A DNA stretch of 64,000 nucleotides. Origin: Ciona savignyi (taxonomy: Eukaryota; Chordata; Ascidiacea; Phlebobranchia; Cionidae). The stretch lies in assembly GCA_000149265.1 (NCBI GenBank), contig CH001811.1:218222-282221 (forward strand), written 5' to 3'. This document shows, one piece after another, positions 46,503-60,300 of this stretch. A program made the translations under genes and the position numbers. Within the stretch, counting starts at the first letter, position 1, and every line of letters begins with the position of its first letter. The notes beneath the pieces were generated by a model, which searched no databases, had not been told where the DNA came from, and was given only the letters and a program-made list of their open reading frames with translations.

Positions 46503-46768
46503 AGGATAGGATATTCAAGTTTTATCCCCGTGAATGGGAAAACTCAAGGGGTGTTACCAAAGGCAATCTTCAGATTACCTTGCGCTTACCGTCGGGTTAC
46601 CAGACATTTTGCAGTATATGATTAAGACATTTCGTCAGTTTTAGCAAAACCTATTAATCCACTGGGTTTAGTCAATATCCGCCAAATGCCTTGACAGGGG
46701 CACAGCCGAATAGCTCACTACTAGTTTCGAACCTGAAACCTTTCCGCTAAAAGGTTGCGCAATAACCT
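46503..46768 (-). mobile_element. tRNA-derived SINE copy
   Basis: GGATAGGATATTCAAG, GGAAAACTCAAGGGGTGTTA and TACCGTCGGGTTACCAGA follow the family order. The right end, on the minus strand, carries a diverged tRNA-like head (TTTCGAACCTGAAACC on the plus strand). Confidence 0.75.
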
Positions 46769-47067
46769 TCTATTACATGACCCAATGCAGTGAAAGTTTC
46801 TAGTTAGAACTACTTTGTTGTTTAACTTCGATGTAGAAGACTTGGCTTTTCGATGGATTAATTTTAGAAGTTTCGTGATCACATCTGGTGTTTAGGGTTG
46901 AGCGCAGTCCGAATCGCCCTGTTTGTGTATACGATAATGGATAGTTTTATGTAAGATGCAGACAACGAGACGACAATGAAATACTGTTTTCGAAACCACG
47001 TGCAAACAACATACAGTATATTGTTTTTTTACTTTAGAAATCAACACAAACATCTATCTAGGTAAAG

Positions 47068-47091
47068 TACTATGCTTTCGAAAGCATAGTA
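47068..47091. repeat. 24-bp perfect palindrome
   Basis: The half-site TACTATGCTTTC is followed at once by its exact reverse complement with no spacer. It lies next to an AT run. A regulatory or cruciform role is unproven. Confidence 0.7.
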
Positions 47092-47393
47092 TATATATAT
47101 GTTATTTCGACGCTGTGGACCCAAGAGCGGCTAGGCTACGAACGTACCCTATATAGCTCATTCAACCTTTATTTAACCATTTAGTCGGTTTTCCCCATAG
47201 TCTTTTTTACTTGCACCGTTGCGCCATTAAAGTCAAACTAGGCTATAATAAACTAAACGTTAACCATCTTGAATGTTAATAAAACTTATCAGCCGCAATA
47301 AGGGAGACCCAAAAACGTGGATAAAGTTCAACTGATTTGGTCCAGAAGATTTATTAGTCATTAGATCTAAAAAATAATTATAATTCACTCTTG

Positions 47394-47690
47394 GGATAAG
47401 ATAGGATAATTATGTTTATCCAAGTGAGTGGGAAAACCAGGGGGTTAACACACGAGCAATCGTCAGATCACCTCGCGCACATCGTCGGGTTATCGGAGCT
47501 ATTTTAGTGTTGTTGTATATGATTATAGACACGTTTCTTTAATTTGGTAAAACCCATTAATCCGCTGGGTTCAGGCAATGTCCGTGAAGTGCCTTGGACA
47601 CAACCGACTAGCTAGCGACCAGTTTCGCACCAGCAACCTTTCGATTGAAATGCGACGCACTTAACCGCCAGACTAACCGGCCGGACAAAC
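47394..47690 (-). mobile_element. tRNA-derived SINE copy, best preserved
   Basis: Full-length, from GGATAGGATAATTATGTTTA to a tRNA-like head. The head, read on the minus strand, starts GTTTGTCCGGCCGGTTAGTC (an A-box-like region) and has a B box near GGTTGCTGGTGCGAAACTGG. It faces the oppositely oriented copy at 47873. Confidence 0.82.
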
Positions 47691-47872
47691 CGTGTATAAA
47701 ACAGCTCGACACTTATTGAAACCAACATATTTCAATAGAGAATTTCAACACAACAAAAAAGATGTAGGAGGCGCATACAAATTTTTAACCCTTTCCCACG
47801 GGGTCGACACTCTAGTTATATCTAGTTTGCCCGGAGATGTATAAACAAGAGTGTTTATTATATCTCCGGCTT

Positions 47873-48146
47873 GTCCGACCGAATAATCTGGTGGGTTAGT
47901 TAACGCTGGTCACTAGCTATATAGTAGGCTGTCGGCTGTGTCCTTGAACCTTGGGAAAGGCACTTAAGGGACATTGCCTGAACCCAGCAAAATAATGGGC
48001 TCTAAATTGAAGAAACGTCTGAACACACTGCAATATAGCTCCAGTAACCCGACGGTGGGCTTGAGGTGATTTGACGATTGCCCGTGTGTTAACTCCCTTG
48101 GTTTTCCCCATTCTCGGGGATAAACATGAATATCCTATCCTATCCT
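47873..48146 (+). mobile_element. tRNA-derived SINE copy
   Basis: The head begins GTCCGACCGAATAATCTGG, the body has ACCCGACGGTGGGCTTGAGG, and the tail ends with a duplicated TATCCTATCC. Oriented opposite to the copy at 47394-47690, with 182 bases between them. Its 3' end is about 190 bases upstream of the IBTK start codon. Confidence 0.8.
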
Positions 48147-48337
48147 AAACATAAATATTTTATCCTATATCACTTTGGTATTTATCACCGGGACATTGGA
48201 TTAAAACTTACTCATGCGTAAAGATACAAACAGACGCGTGGAAATTCTGCTGCGACATGCTGATGTTTACAAATTTTGTAGAGTGTTTGTTGTGTAATCT
48301 GTCTGGCGGATTGAATGTGACGAGCTTCGATTAGAAA

Positions 48338-51300
48338 ATGTACGAACTGTGCTCGACAAAATGCAACTTTATAGAGTGTGTAGACGATCTTAATCACGTA
48401 ATAACCAAGGCAACTCTTCACCAAGTAAAAGGTAACTGTGACAAAACCTAGTACTGGTATGGGAAGTATAGCATTTGCACGCGCGTCTACTTCGAACCCC
48501 AGCCCGACCCCCTTTAGCATGTTCTTAATCAGCAGTGGCAAACAAACTTTTTTGTTATTGTTATCAAAAACCTTAAAAATCATATTGGTGTGCAGTGATT
48601 ATACTCTTATATATGTCAATGTTTCTAGTTGTTTAATTTTTCAGCCACAGTGATTAGGTACCAGTATAGGTTGTATATGGCAATGTTTGATACTAAGCAT
48701 TTCTATCTTATTTATCGGTCCCTCTATTTTGTACAGGTCCGCTAGAGTTGGTTTTAAACACGGGGTTGGAGTTAGGGTTAGTTCTGGGGTTGAGATTAGT
48801 TTTAGGGCAGGGTTTAAATTAGNNNNNNNNNNNNNNNNNNNNNNNNNNNNNNNNNNNNNNNNNNNNNNNNNNNNNNNNNNNNNNNNNNNNNNNNNNNNNN
48901 NNNNNNNNNNNNNNNNNNNNNNTGTACAAAAATAAAAGGGGACCCTTAGATATTAGCTTAATAGCATTTTTTATATTGCTGTAAAAGGTGTGCATAATAT
49001 GCTTTAGAACTTACTAAACTATGTCTTAGTAATGTATGTTCAAAATGAAATTGGGTATTTTATCTACTGATTGGATTATTGATATACACGAATTACCCTT
49101 CCTTATAAAATTTATTTCAGAGTACATCCGTTCACATTGTTTTACGGCCGTATTGAGGCATGACTTTAACGGTCGCACCCCTTTACATATCGCTGCATCA
49201 TGTGGAAAAACTGATATTGTACGATGGATATGTAAGCTGCTGGCTACAAATAAGTGCTTGGGAAATGGGGGCATAGATTCGCTTGATCGGGAATCAAACT
49301 GGAGTGCATTGCACCGGGCATTGTATTATGGAAGAATACCTTGTGCAATGGAGCTATTGAAGGTAGGTCTGGAGCCATTTTTTCTTTTCCCACCGCAGTG
49401 TTTGTGTTGTGTTCAAGTGATTCGATAAGGATGTCGTAAATTCTATTACACTAATAAAGATATCCGTGCAATTAGTCCAGTACTCATGTTTATTCTCATA
49501 CATGGGAATATTCTTGGAGGAATATAAGACAGGACATCATAATACAACCTTGTGACCACATGTTACCAGAGCTATCGAAGTGCCTTTAATATGTTGAAGA
49601 CATACTGCAGAGTTATTACCTATTAAACCACTGGTTTCAGGCAACAAGTACACCTGACAATTTTATTGCCATAAATCAGTTGTACTGGTATATATAGAAT
49701 GGAGCCAACATGTGGCTGAAAGACAGAGATGGTTGCAACTTACTTGACATAGTCACCAAAGATATAGCACCTTGGATAAACCAAGTGGACTTCAAAAGAA
49801 ATTCAGACATTTCTGTCCAGAGGTAACAACATTGTTCCGACCTTTTAAAGTGTCCCTTCCTAATAGCAGCATTTTAATGGTAGAAATTATTTGCGAACTG
49901 TTTTTTAACATCTTTCTCTTCTATTAATAAAATGACTCTTTTTGTTTGCCCAGTACTATAAAATACCAGGTTTTAGTTCATGCGATTTTTCACTTACTCA
50001 TACTATAATCAAACCAACCTGCATATTTGGACTATTTCCCAAGTTAATGTCACCATGCCTACTTGGATGCACATACTGTTTTTAAGTGGTATGTTTAAAT
50101 GGCAAAGGTGTACTCTGAACTGCATGTACATCTGCTGATTTGTTTATTTCAAAACATACTACAAATATACAAGAATAGAATAAATATTTTTGTAATATCT
50201 GTAATATTCAAGTTATTGGAACATTCTCCATCATGCCCACTGCCCAGTGCTTCATGCCAACCTTAGTTGGATTCAATTTAAAACTACCAATTTATTTTGT
50301 CACCAGCATCACAGACTTGAAGAAATCTGATGTCAGTGAGTTGTACACGTGGGGTGTCAACGAAAACATGACGCTAGCTCAGTCAAACCAGAAAAGCAAG
50401 AAACTTCCTGAATTAGTGAAATATTTCTCCAAGCGAAATATTTCTATTAAACAAGTAGGTGATACTCTGACATTTGTGTCATTAACTCTTGAAACTTATT
50501 CCCTTTTAAGTGTACTTAAGTACGTTCATTAGTGTTTTAAACCTTAAAAAGAGCAATGTTTTTAAATACAATTCATGCTGTTGGATTATTGGTTTTAAAA
50601 TAAGCCAGTTCCCTCTCAGTATGGTTTATCCTTACTGCACATTTTTGGAAATTTTTTTCTTACCATATTCAATTTGATGTAATATGTGTTGTATGATATT
50701 CTACATTTTTATCATACAATTTTCGAACCCGCCACCTTCCAGTCTGCAACTTTCATCGTAATACATTATCCTGTGTTGGACTTTTTGTTATTTTTTTATA
50801 AATAGGAAAAAAATTAGGTATATGTACAGTATTTTTAAAATCTGTCAATTAGCATATTGGGCCCATGCCTATTCAATCAATTTAATTTAATGTATCTATT
50901 AAGAAATTGCCACTGAACCTGAACCTCAAACCCTCAACCTGTACATTTTTACTTTGTTTTTCTAAATTGAATAAAAGAGTAATAACATTATTTTACAGTT
51001 TTTAATCTATATTTTACCACAACATATGATACTGTACCCAATTAATTATTTTAGAATTTACCAAACTAATAATGTTAATTCAGTTTTTGTCAATTAAAAA
51101 AATACAATTTGATTATCTACATTTCACCACAAAATATGGTACTGTACCCAATTAATCATGTTAGAATTTACCAAACGAGTAATGTTAATTCAGTTTTTTT
51201 AAATAAAAAAAATTTATTGGTTAATTTACATTTGACTCCAAGTTTTGTAGTGTAGCCATTTAAAACATAGGCTAGTGATAGTAATGTACCCAGTACGGTT

Positions 51301-54300
51301 TTCATTTCTTCCAAGGTGGTGATGTCCAAATTCCATTCCATCTTCGTAACGCAAGAAGGTGCAGCGTATTCGTGTGGAAACGGGAGAGGCGGCAGGTTAG
51401 GAAACGGATCGGAAGATGTGTTCATCGATCCTCAGATAGTGGATGCCGGAGACTTGGTCATCGCTTCAGTGTCTTCCGCAGTCGATCACTCAGTCTTCGT
51501 CAGCGAGGATGGACAAGTGAGTTGTTTGACCGTCTCTTTTAAAGAGGATATTGTGTTGTTTATAATGCTAACATTTTGCGGTCACTGCCGTCATCGAAAT
51601 ATGGTTTAATGTTGTCCTTTTTACTCAAGTTGCCATTGCATGGTAAAATCCTGTGTAAACTCTTGTTTTTGTATATTTTAGTTTACAAAACCACTTGCTT
51701 TTGGCAATATCTGGTCCTTTCTTTCTATAACACAACTGACGAGCTTGCGATTATTTATGATTCTGCCCTCTTTGGCTGACAGTCTAATGTGATATAAATA
51801 AGGTAATTAGCTCGCTTTATTTTGTTGCAAGCCCTTCTTATAACCAGAAAAAAATATAAACAATTGCATAAAACATCACTATTAAACAAAGATCTTTATT
51901 TTTCACTTCTCAGCTTTTAACATGTGGGTTGAACGACTTTCGGACCTTAGGAATTAACCCCCCACCGAAGAAGAGTTTGACCCCACAGAAGGTCACATCG
52001 CTTCGTGATCACGTAGTGGCTGGATGCTGTGCCGCAGCTTGCCACACGGTGGCATGGACGAGTCAAAATGCGCTCTACACTTTTGGAACCAATGCTGGAC
52101 AGTTGGGTAAGAATTTTTATAAGATTAATGTATTTAATGGGACAACGATAGATGTTATAACATGGTTCATCGTCAGATTATGTTATGCTTAAAGTCGGGT
52201 AGAGCCATTGCAGGTGTGTAATGTATGTTGGAGATATTGGTATTATATAGTTTTTGAACTTACGTGTTAATTTTCTTAGTTTCAACAACGTCTGCCAAAT
52301 TCCTTGACTAAGAACCTAATGGTTGGCTGGCATCTGGTTCCGATCCCACATCCTCTTGACCAGTGTCGTATAAGGTACCAGCTAGACAATTTTATTTTTT
52401 ATGTTTTGTATACTCTTTTCAACATGGTGTCTGTAGCAGGGCTTAGAAGTTGTCGTTTTGTGTAGATTTGTCCATTTATAGGTCACGGCAAGGGGCAGCC
52501 ATTTATAATCCAACCTCGACAAGTATCCAGTGTGCACAGAGAGGGTGACAAGATCTCGTGTGTTCACGCTTGTGACTCTGCTACTGTGATTGCTACTGTC
52601 AAGGTGGGCTGAGATACATAATGCATAAATTTATAAAATTTATGGAAGGTCATAGAAGATAATGAATACAATCATAGTAGTATTTAACAAACAGTCTAAA
52701 GCCATAGTAGTTCTGGTATTTCTAATCATTTTTGTGACTGTGCCAAATATGCTTAGGGATCCATACAAACTAGATGTTTTTGAACAACGAACTAGATGTG
52801 TTTTTGAAATTAAAAACATTTTTAATAATTTTAAACCCTTAAACCCACCCATTGATTTGAAAACAATGGTTCCAAAAAAAATCGGATTCTACTACTTTTA
52901 ATGAAACTTCTACGTTTAAGCGCAATTTTACATAACTTACTTTCCAGGGTGTTGTATTTCTATTGCACAATTATGTTTGTCGCAAAATTGTGACAAAACA
53001 AATGGACATTATGAAGTTGCAAGTGGGCGGGGGTATGCTGGATCACTCGGTCATTTCACAGGTAACAAGTTCAACTTAAAATCTGCAAGCTTGCTTGTAT
53101 TTTATATTGTTACTGTGTTAAGACCAGAAAGTCAAGTCCTAGTTTATAACCATGTTTACATCCTAATGCTAAATTGATTTGTATGCCTCTTTCAGTATTT
53201 CTCTATTTTATAGTTGTCATTTCAGTACATTTACATACCGTAGTGCTCTCCTTCAACTTTTAATACTAAATAAAATCCTGTATAGTCTAACTGAACCATA
53301 CTTAAACTTAAACCTGATAGAATTTGCCGTGCCAGCAAAGCAATGATAGATATATGCTTACATACCACTTTTATATATACCGATACATTTTGAAAAAATC
53401 GCCAAATCTTTTTATTGCTCATTTTAGATTCAGAGCGAATCTGCAATATCTCGGAAACGAAAAGATGAAAACTCCGACTCTGAGAAAAAAGATGTGAAAG
53501 TCCTCCTCCTGAAGAAGTCCGGTGATCTTCTGTCGTGGAACAGCGCCCATTGTTCACTTGATCGATGCCAATTCGATCAAAAACAAGTTTGTTAAATTTT
53601 CTTCCTCGTTCCGTTCCTATATTTAGAAACTCCAGCGAGATGTCTTAGCACTATGGATATGTGATTTAAACCTTTTTGATTTCAAATTACTATTTCTGAA
53701 TCCTATTGTCACTTTCAAAAAAAAAAGGTTTGAAAAGGACAAAATCTGTTTGTTTTATTACTGATCATGATATTTTCTTGTCAGACACTTTCAACCGCGA
53801 GAAAATCTTAGTGACTGCATTGATATTTATTTTAAAATCCGCATTGATATTTATTTTAAAAGCTTTAAAACTTTTTGGGGCAATGATTTTTGTAATATTT
53901 AATAGAGTGTTGTTTTTTGTTGATTTAATATTAAATGAAACTTGTTGATTTAATATTAAATGACTTTTGTTCTTACAGTTGACTCTTGTTAATGATAACG
54001 TGGCTATTAAATCAACAAGTTGATTCTCGTTGATGATAACATATTGGCTCTTAAATCAACAAGTTGTTCCTTGTTAATGATAACATTGGTTATTAAATTA
54101 AAAAGTTAATCCTTGTTGATGATAAAAAGTATTGACTATACAAACAACAAGTTGATACTCATTGATGGTTACAGTTACGTTGGGTTAGTGACGTTAGCTT
54201 TAGTGGAAATGGGATGGTTGCGCTCGTAGTGGCAGCGGATGGAATGGCGTATCTGGCCAAGTTCCAAGGATGGATCGCAGGGAAACCTGCACGGAAAGGA

Positions 54301-57300
54301 TCAACGCTGCATAAACAGGTTCGATGGAAAGGTGGTTAAATTAGTGTAAGCTTTCATACCATAGTTGCCGCCACGTCTTGACCATTCTCGAGAGGCCAGT
54401 GTCATTAAAATGACTGCATTAAAAATATGTTGCTCTTGTAAAGGTGATGGCGGTTTGTGGATTTAAAGGATTTTTAGACCGAATAACTCAATTGGTAACA
54501 CATTGCGATATTTGATGAACCTACGGTGGATGCAAGGGAATTTATTAATAACAGATTAATAATTCCCCACCTTTTTCCCATTCACAGTGATAACATGAAC
54601 ATCCCACATCCTATTTATTAATTGCAAAATTTCGTAATATTTCAATCAATCCCCAGGAATACCAGAACAGTTTGGATCTAATGTCGTCGGATGCAATTCA
54701 AAAGTTCCAACTTGAGCAGATTCCGTGTGCATTCAGGTGCCACACTGGTGTGCTGGGATCCAAAGGTCGAAACTTCTCACTGTTGCAATCGAAGCCAAGT
54801 ATCTTCCTCACACAGGTATCGGGTTGTTTTTTTTCTCTTCTAAACGTTGAATGCCATATTTGACTGTGTCAGCAGTGGTAGTCTAAACAACCCATGGTTG
54901 TTGTATTTTTCTCTCTGAAACTTTAAATGCCATATTTAACTGTGCAGCAACGGTAGTCTATACAACCCATGGTTGTTGTTTTGGGTTTTAAGAGTTGAAG
55001 TTTCCAAGACCATGTTTATTCGAATTTGCTTCCTTTTTTTCTGGGCTAAGATTCGAACTCAGGCGATGGGCTTCACCACTATGTCTGTTTTTTTATGTTA
55101 AATTCCATTTATGAATTAGTTATGCTAACCATTCAGTCACAACGGTTTCACATGTACCTGGAAATAATACATGAATACATGCCAAGGCAGAGACAAGGAC
55201 AAATATGTTGATAAAGCATTTTTTTAATATGCATTAGGTTTTTAATATATAACAATTTTTTATTGCGGTAAAAAAGGAACAAAAAATTGTTATTACAATT
55301 GTCATTAAATATCAAATAAAACACATGGAATAAAAAAAAATTACAGCAGTCTAAACATGTTATAAAATATAAAATAAAAAAACACACATTATACGAAAAA
55401 GTAAAAAAAATGCAATCCTTTACCTTACTACCTAAAATTCTGCATCGTAAGCCTTTGTTGTACCAATCAATCAATTAGTTAATTGATATCCCCATCCCAC
55501 AGATCCCAAGCGTGGACGCTCCAGATTTGATCAGTGACATGAGAAGACTCCTTGAAGAATCTGATCCTTCAGATCTGCTCCACGATGTTCAACTTCGCCT
55601 GCGGAGGGAGGGGAAAACGGATGTTGTTTTCCCGGCTCACAAATTTATCCTCGCCTCCAGATCTAGCCTTCTCCGAAAATTTTTTCCGAACCAATGCGGC
55701 TCCTCAGCTGAGGAGGATGTTGGAGGTTTGGGTCTCGAAAAAGACGAACTGATCATCGAAGGAGTCCATCCGACAATATTTAAAAATCTAATGCAATTAA
55801 TCTACACTGGAACTTGCGATATGCTTAAAACCGGTTCCAAAATCGACGATCGCTTTCCAGACCCTGGAAAGCTGAAAATTTACTGGTCGGACAGAAATTC
55901 ATCGGAAAATATGCCAACAAGCATTGACCTTGCTACCAAACACCATCAAGATAAAACTACTTGCTTTGAGCTCTTAAAATCTCTGAGCAACTCATTTGGC
56001 ATCCAGGATGTGAGCTCTCAAGTATTCAGCTCCCGTGGAGTGCAAGATAACGTTATCGTCATCTCGAAAACCGGTAAAAAACCTCACTTCCTCCCAACCT
56101 CCCTCCCCCACCTCACCGACTGCGAGGTGCAGTGCGAAGATGGAGGAAGCTTCCAAGCTCACAAGTGCATCCTCGCATCCAGGATCCCCTTCTTCCACGG
56201 GATGCTCTCGTCTCCCTGGATAGAAACTGCCTCGCATGAGAATCGGCTTTACGCCCAACTTAAGGTAAGTTTTGTCGTATACTATACATCTATACCTAAA
56301 TAATAGAACAGTGGTTCCCAACCTGGGGGTCGCGAAGCTGTTGCTAATGTAAGAACAAAGGTGAATGTCAGTAGGACTTGGTACTGGTACGCTATTAGTA
56401 TGTGCTATTCCTGTGAATAATTTTTCATTGAGACATTTCATTTGGATTGCTAGTAGCATAATGTTATTGCATCAGTATGCGTTGATTGTGTGATGTCATA
56501 AACAATGACCACATGACTGTAAAGTGTAAACGCACTAGCTGCAAATTGGACCTCTATTAGGGAAGTAGCTTAGTAGTATATTAAACAACAAAATCAGTCA
56601 AGACTTGAAATTGGTAAAAATAGTTAAGGGGAGCATCGTACATGTTTAGCTGCAGACCTATAAGGTCAACCATCGCACTGATTTGCTAATAAATGCAACT
56701 TAAACGTTTTTGTGCTTACTTTCTAAGTTTTCGTTTAGGATAGAATGTAAGTGTGGGTCACGGAATCTGCAAAAACATTTAAGGGGGTCACCAAGACAAA
56801 AAGGTTGGGAACCACTGTAATAGAATAAAGCTGACCACCTTAAACTCAAGATATAGAAAACTGCTTAATATCTAAAATTTATTTTGCAGCAAAACAAAAG
56901 TCGAAAAGATATAGTTTTACTGCTTTTTAATGAATGATAAAGGGTAGTATTATTCTACCTCTGCTTAATTTATTCTGTGCTATGACAGGTCACCTTTGTT
57001 TTTTAAATAAAATTAAACAGCTTCTAACTAAATTTTGATTGCATCGGTACAATACTAGCATCTTATGAAACACTTAACATGATTTTACCACTCTTAATAC
57101 CCTGGCAACAATTCTAAGGTGTATAACTGTAATGCACCCATATCACTTTAAAATCATTCTTCCATTCGGTTCCATGCATTTAGGGCCGGAAAAATCAATA
57201 TATAAAACATCCGCATAATGTCGCTGTTCTGAATTGAATAAGTTATCAAAGTTGCTTTAATAAAATTTCTGAGCGTAAAACAATCAAATTTCTGAAAGCA

Positions 57301-60300
57301 ATACGTTAAATTTTCAAGCGAAAACATTCTAATTTTGAGCGCACAACTTTTATCCTAGGTACCAGTACCATCCGACGTCTTTAAATATGTTCTCGACTTT
57401 GCATACATGGACTCTGCATCCTCAATACACGGTGCTAACACAGTGGAGAGCTTGTGTGAGGTGCTTGCCTCTGCCGATCTTCTACTTATGAACCGACTGA
57501 AACAAACTACCGAAGTCCGGGTAAGGACGTGTACTAGTACGTATGGAATGTCTGTGTTTATAATTGTGAGTCTTTGTTCAGCATAATGTAACGGTTCGAA
57601 TGAAACGTTTAAATCAGTGGTTCTCGACCTTTATAACCCATGGAGTATATTCAAGCTCATCTAAATATACGCAAACTCAAGTCATGTGTATGAAAAATCA
57701 AGTTTTTCATAATTCTTACTGAAAAAAAAAATTATTTGTTTATTCGACACAAAGATAAAGATGGTGAACTATAAGTGTTTTATAGTTATTTGTTATAAAG
57801 GATGCACTGACATTTAGCAAAAGCACCTGCGGGAGGGGGCTAATCCAGGCCGTTCCATGGACTCAAATAAGTCTGCGGACTCAGGGTTGAGAAACACTGG
57901 TTTAAATCTTTTTGAGCTTAGACATAAACATGTTTTTTAGGAGTGTAAAAGTGCATTAGTTTGGTAAGGTATGCCTGTTTGGATGATTATAATATTAAAA
58001 TTTTCTGTTAAAATCACTGTAAAAAATCAAATTAGGCATACTTTTAGTTACATTAAGGATACTTGTGTTGCACTTTTTTAAAGATAAAGTTTTGTCACCC
58101 ACTAATCATTCCAATCAAATTTCTAGATTACACCCCTTCTTACCCTGAAAAACGTGGCCATGGTTGAAGAAGTGGCTTCGGCGTTTAACAGCGCCCAGCT
58201 TTACAAGTCGTGTTTGCAGTTCGCCTGCCACCATCTTCCAGCATTGCTACACACCCCCGCCTTCCATTTTGCTGACCAGGAATTTTTTGAGGGAATGGAA
58301 ACTTACTACAGGTAGAATGCAATGTGTTTTCAAGTTTTTATTTTTATGGCAGTATATTTGTGAAAGCGCATGCGTTTATTTATTTTTATTTGTCTAGTCA
58401 TAGTTTGGTGGGTGAATGCAGCACCTTTTAGCCAATAGGGCAAATGCCTGTGTAATTAACGCCCTTTCATTTTACATTCACGGAGAAATCATAAATATTT
58501 CTAAGTAGTTCTCTTTGGGCTTAAAACAGATACCTGTACGATTTGTCATAAAAATTTACAACCTTGCATTCAAACTTTGACATAGATTTTACAAAAGTCT
58601 CTATTGATTTCATTTTACCATATCATTGTTGAGTTATTTTCCAATTCCAAATGGGAGGCATTACTATGATGACAGAGGCTTTTATGAGTTACCTAGATTA
58701 CATAGCTTAAATTAGATTAAACAATTTACCAGATATATTTTAAGTACAACAAATAAAAACAGATTTATTTTTAGATTTGATTTGTTATCCAATGATTGAA
58801 TGTATTATAACAGCATTTTTCACTTCATAAACACAAAACTTTTATCTCAAAGTTTCCTTTTTTTAGATCCCAAATTCCGTATGTGTTCCGAAGATCCTCT
58901 CCTCCTAGCATGGAGGGGCCGAATGTGAGCCACATCCCCAAAGAAGACTCCAATGATGAAGAGGAATTCACGCACGACCAACATCCATTGGATCAGCTAG
59001 CACGCTCTCCAAAGAAACGGAGACCAAGTGAGGCTCACTCCTCCCGTAAGATGAGGAGCCGGAAATCTCACGGGATTATGCTCTCCGACCTCCTCAACAG
59101 AGGCTTCGTAGATGAAGAGGATGAAATATTGATGAGGATTGCTCCGACCCAAGATCAGACGTTCGAGAAAATAAAAACTCCCGAAAGCGATTTCTCTCGT
59201 TTATCGATCGCCACTACCTCAAATACTGAATCCTTAAAAAAGAGATCCGGTAGTTCTGCAATTGACACACTGAAAGAAAATACTACACTTACACATGCTG
59301 CTTCAACTCCGATGAAAAATTCTGTAAAAAACCCTACAAAAGTGAATAATAGTCTGCTTGAAAACTCTAACAAAGGGAACAATAGTCTGCTGGAAAACTC
59401 TAAAAAAGTGAACGGAAGTCTTCAGAAAGTCCTTCCATCTTCAGGTTCCATGCATTTATCTTCACCACCCAAAGCCCCGGGTTACCCCAACAACTTTCCA
59501 AGCCTTGCTCCATCAACAAGCGCTTGGCCCACTTTGGCAAGCCCTTCAACCAGCAGCCGCAACCCCAGTGTTAAAAGCGGGTCATCTGCAGCAATTGCGC
59601 ATTCGAACAAGCCTAAGAAACTCTCACAGAAAGAGAGAAAGCGTCTAAAAGAGAAAGAGGCTGAAGAGAAAAAGGCAAGCGCTGAGTCTCAAGGGGAACC
59701 TGTAGTACCAAATGCATGGGGAATTCCAACGCGGTAGATTTTTTTTATTTTCACTAACTATATTACTCACTGACAACAACAGATATACTTTTAGGAATTT
59801 GTAATGTTTTACTAAACTAATTGTCTGGTTGCTAACTTGAAAATTCCAAGTAAACAGTACTAATCAATCAACCATTTAAATTGCATTGTTATGGATTATA
59901 TGAAGCCACAAATCAATGTATCAATTTCTGAAGAATAAAAGTGAAGCAATGACCTCAAATTCCATCATATATTTGGAAAACAACAGCATTATCAATTTTT
60001 AATAAGAGTCTACAATTGCCATTTCTGATGTTCTTCGGACATTGTTACAATTGCAAATGTCTTTTATTTTAGCGCTCCCGAGACTTCTAGCGACAATTTC
60101 TGGGCCTCACCACAGCAGGACGCTATTTCACCGATCAATTTGGCTTCCTCATTAAGTCCAACTAAATCCAATACTACGGCTTCAAACAGGTGGATGTTGT
60201 TTGTTTCTTGCTTTGGTTTATTTACTACTTTGGTTTATTTACTGCTTTAGTATACTTTGCATGGTTTACACTGTTAAATTGTGCGCCAAACTGAATGGAT

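Larger units (their letters stand above)
45173..48337. other. Intergenic region with three SINE copies
   Basis: From the poly(A) signals of the small gene to the IBTK start codon no coding exon could be built. It contains SINEs at 46503-46768, 47394-47690 and 47873-48146, a perfect palindrome at 47068-47091 and short TA runs. The IBTK promoter should lie in its last few hundred bases. Confidence 0.6.

Noticed and set aside
46302..46625. 107-codon plus-strand frame
   Set aside because: Its second half is the SINE copy at 46503; no conserved features in the first half.
48212..48583. 123-codon minus-strand frame
   Set aside because: It is antisense to IBTK exon 1, which fits the IBTK N-terminus and phase exactly.
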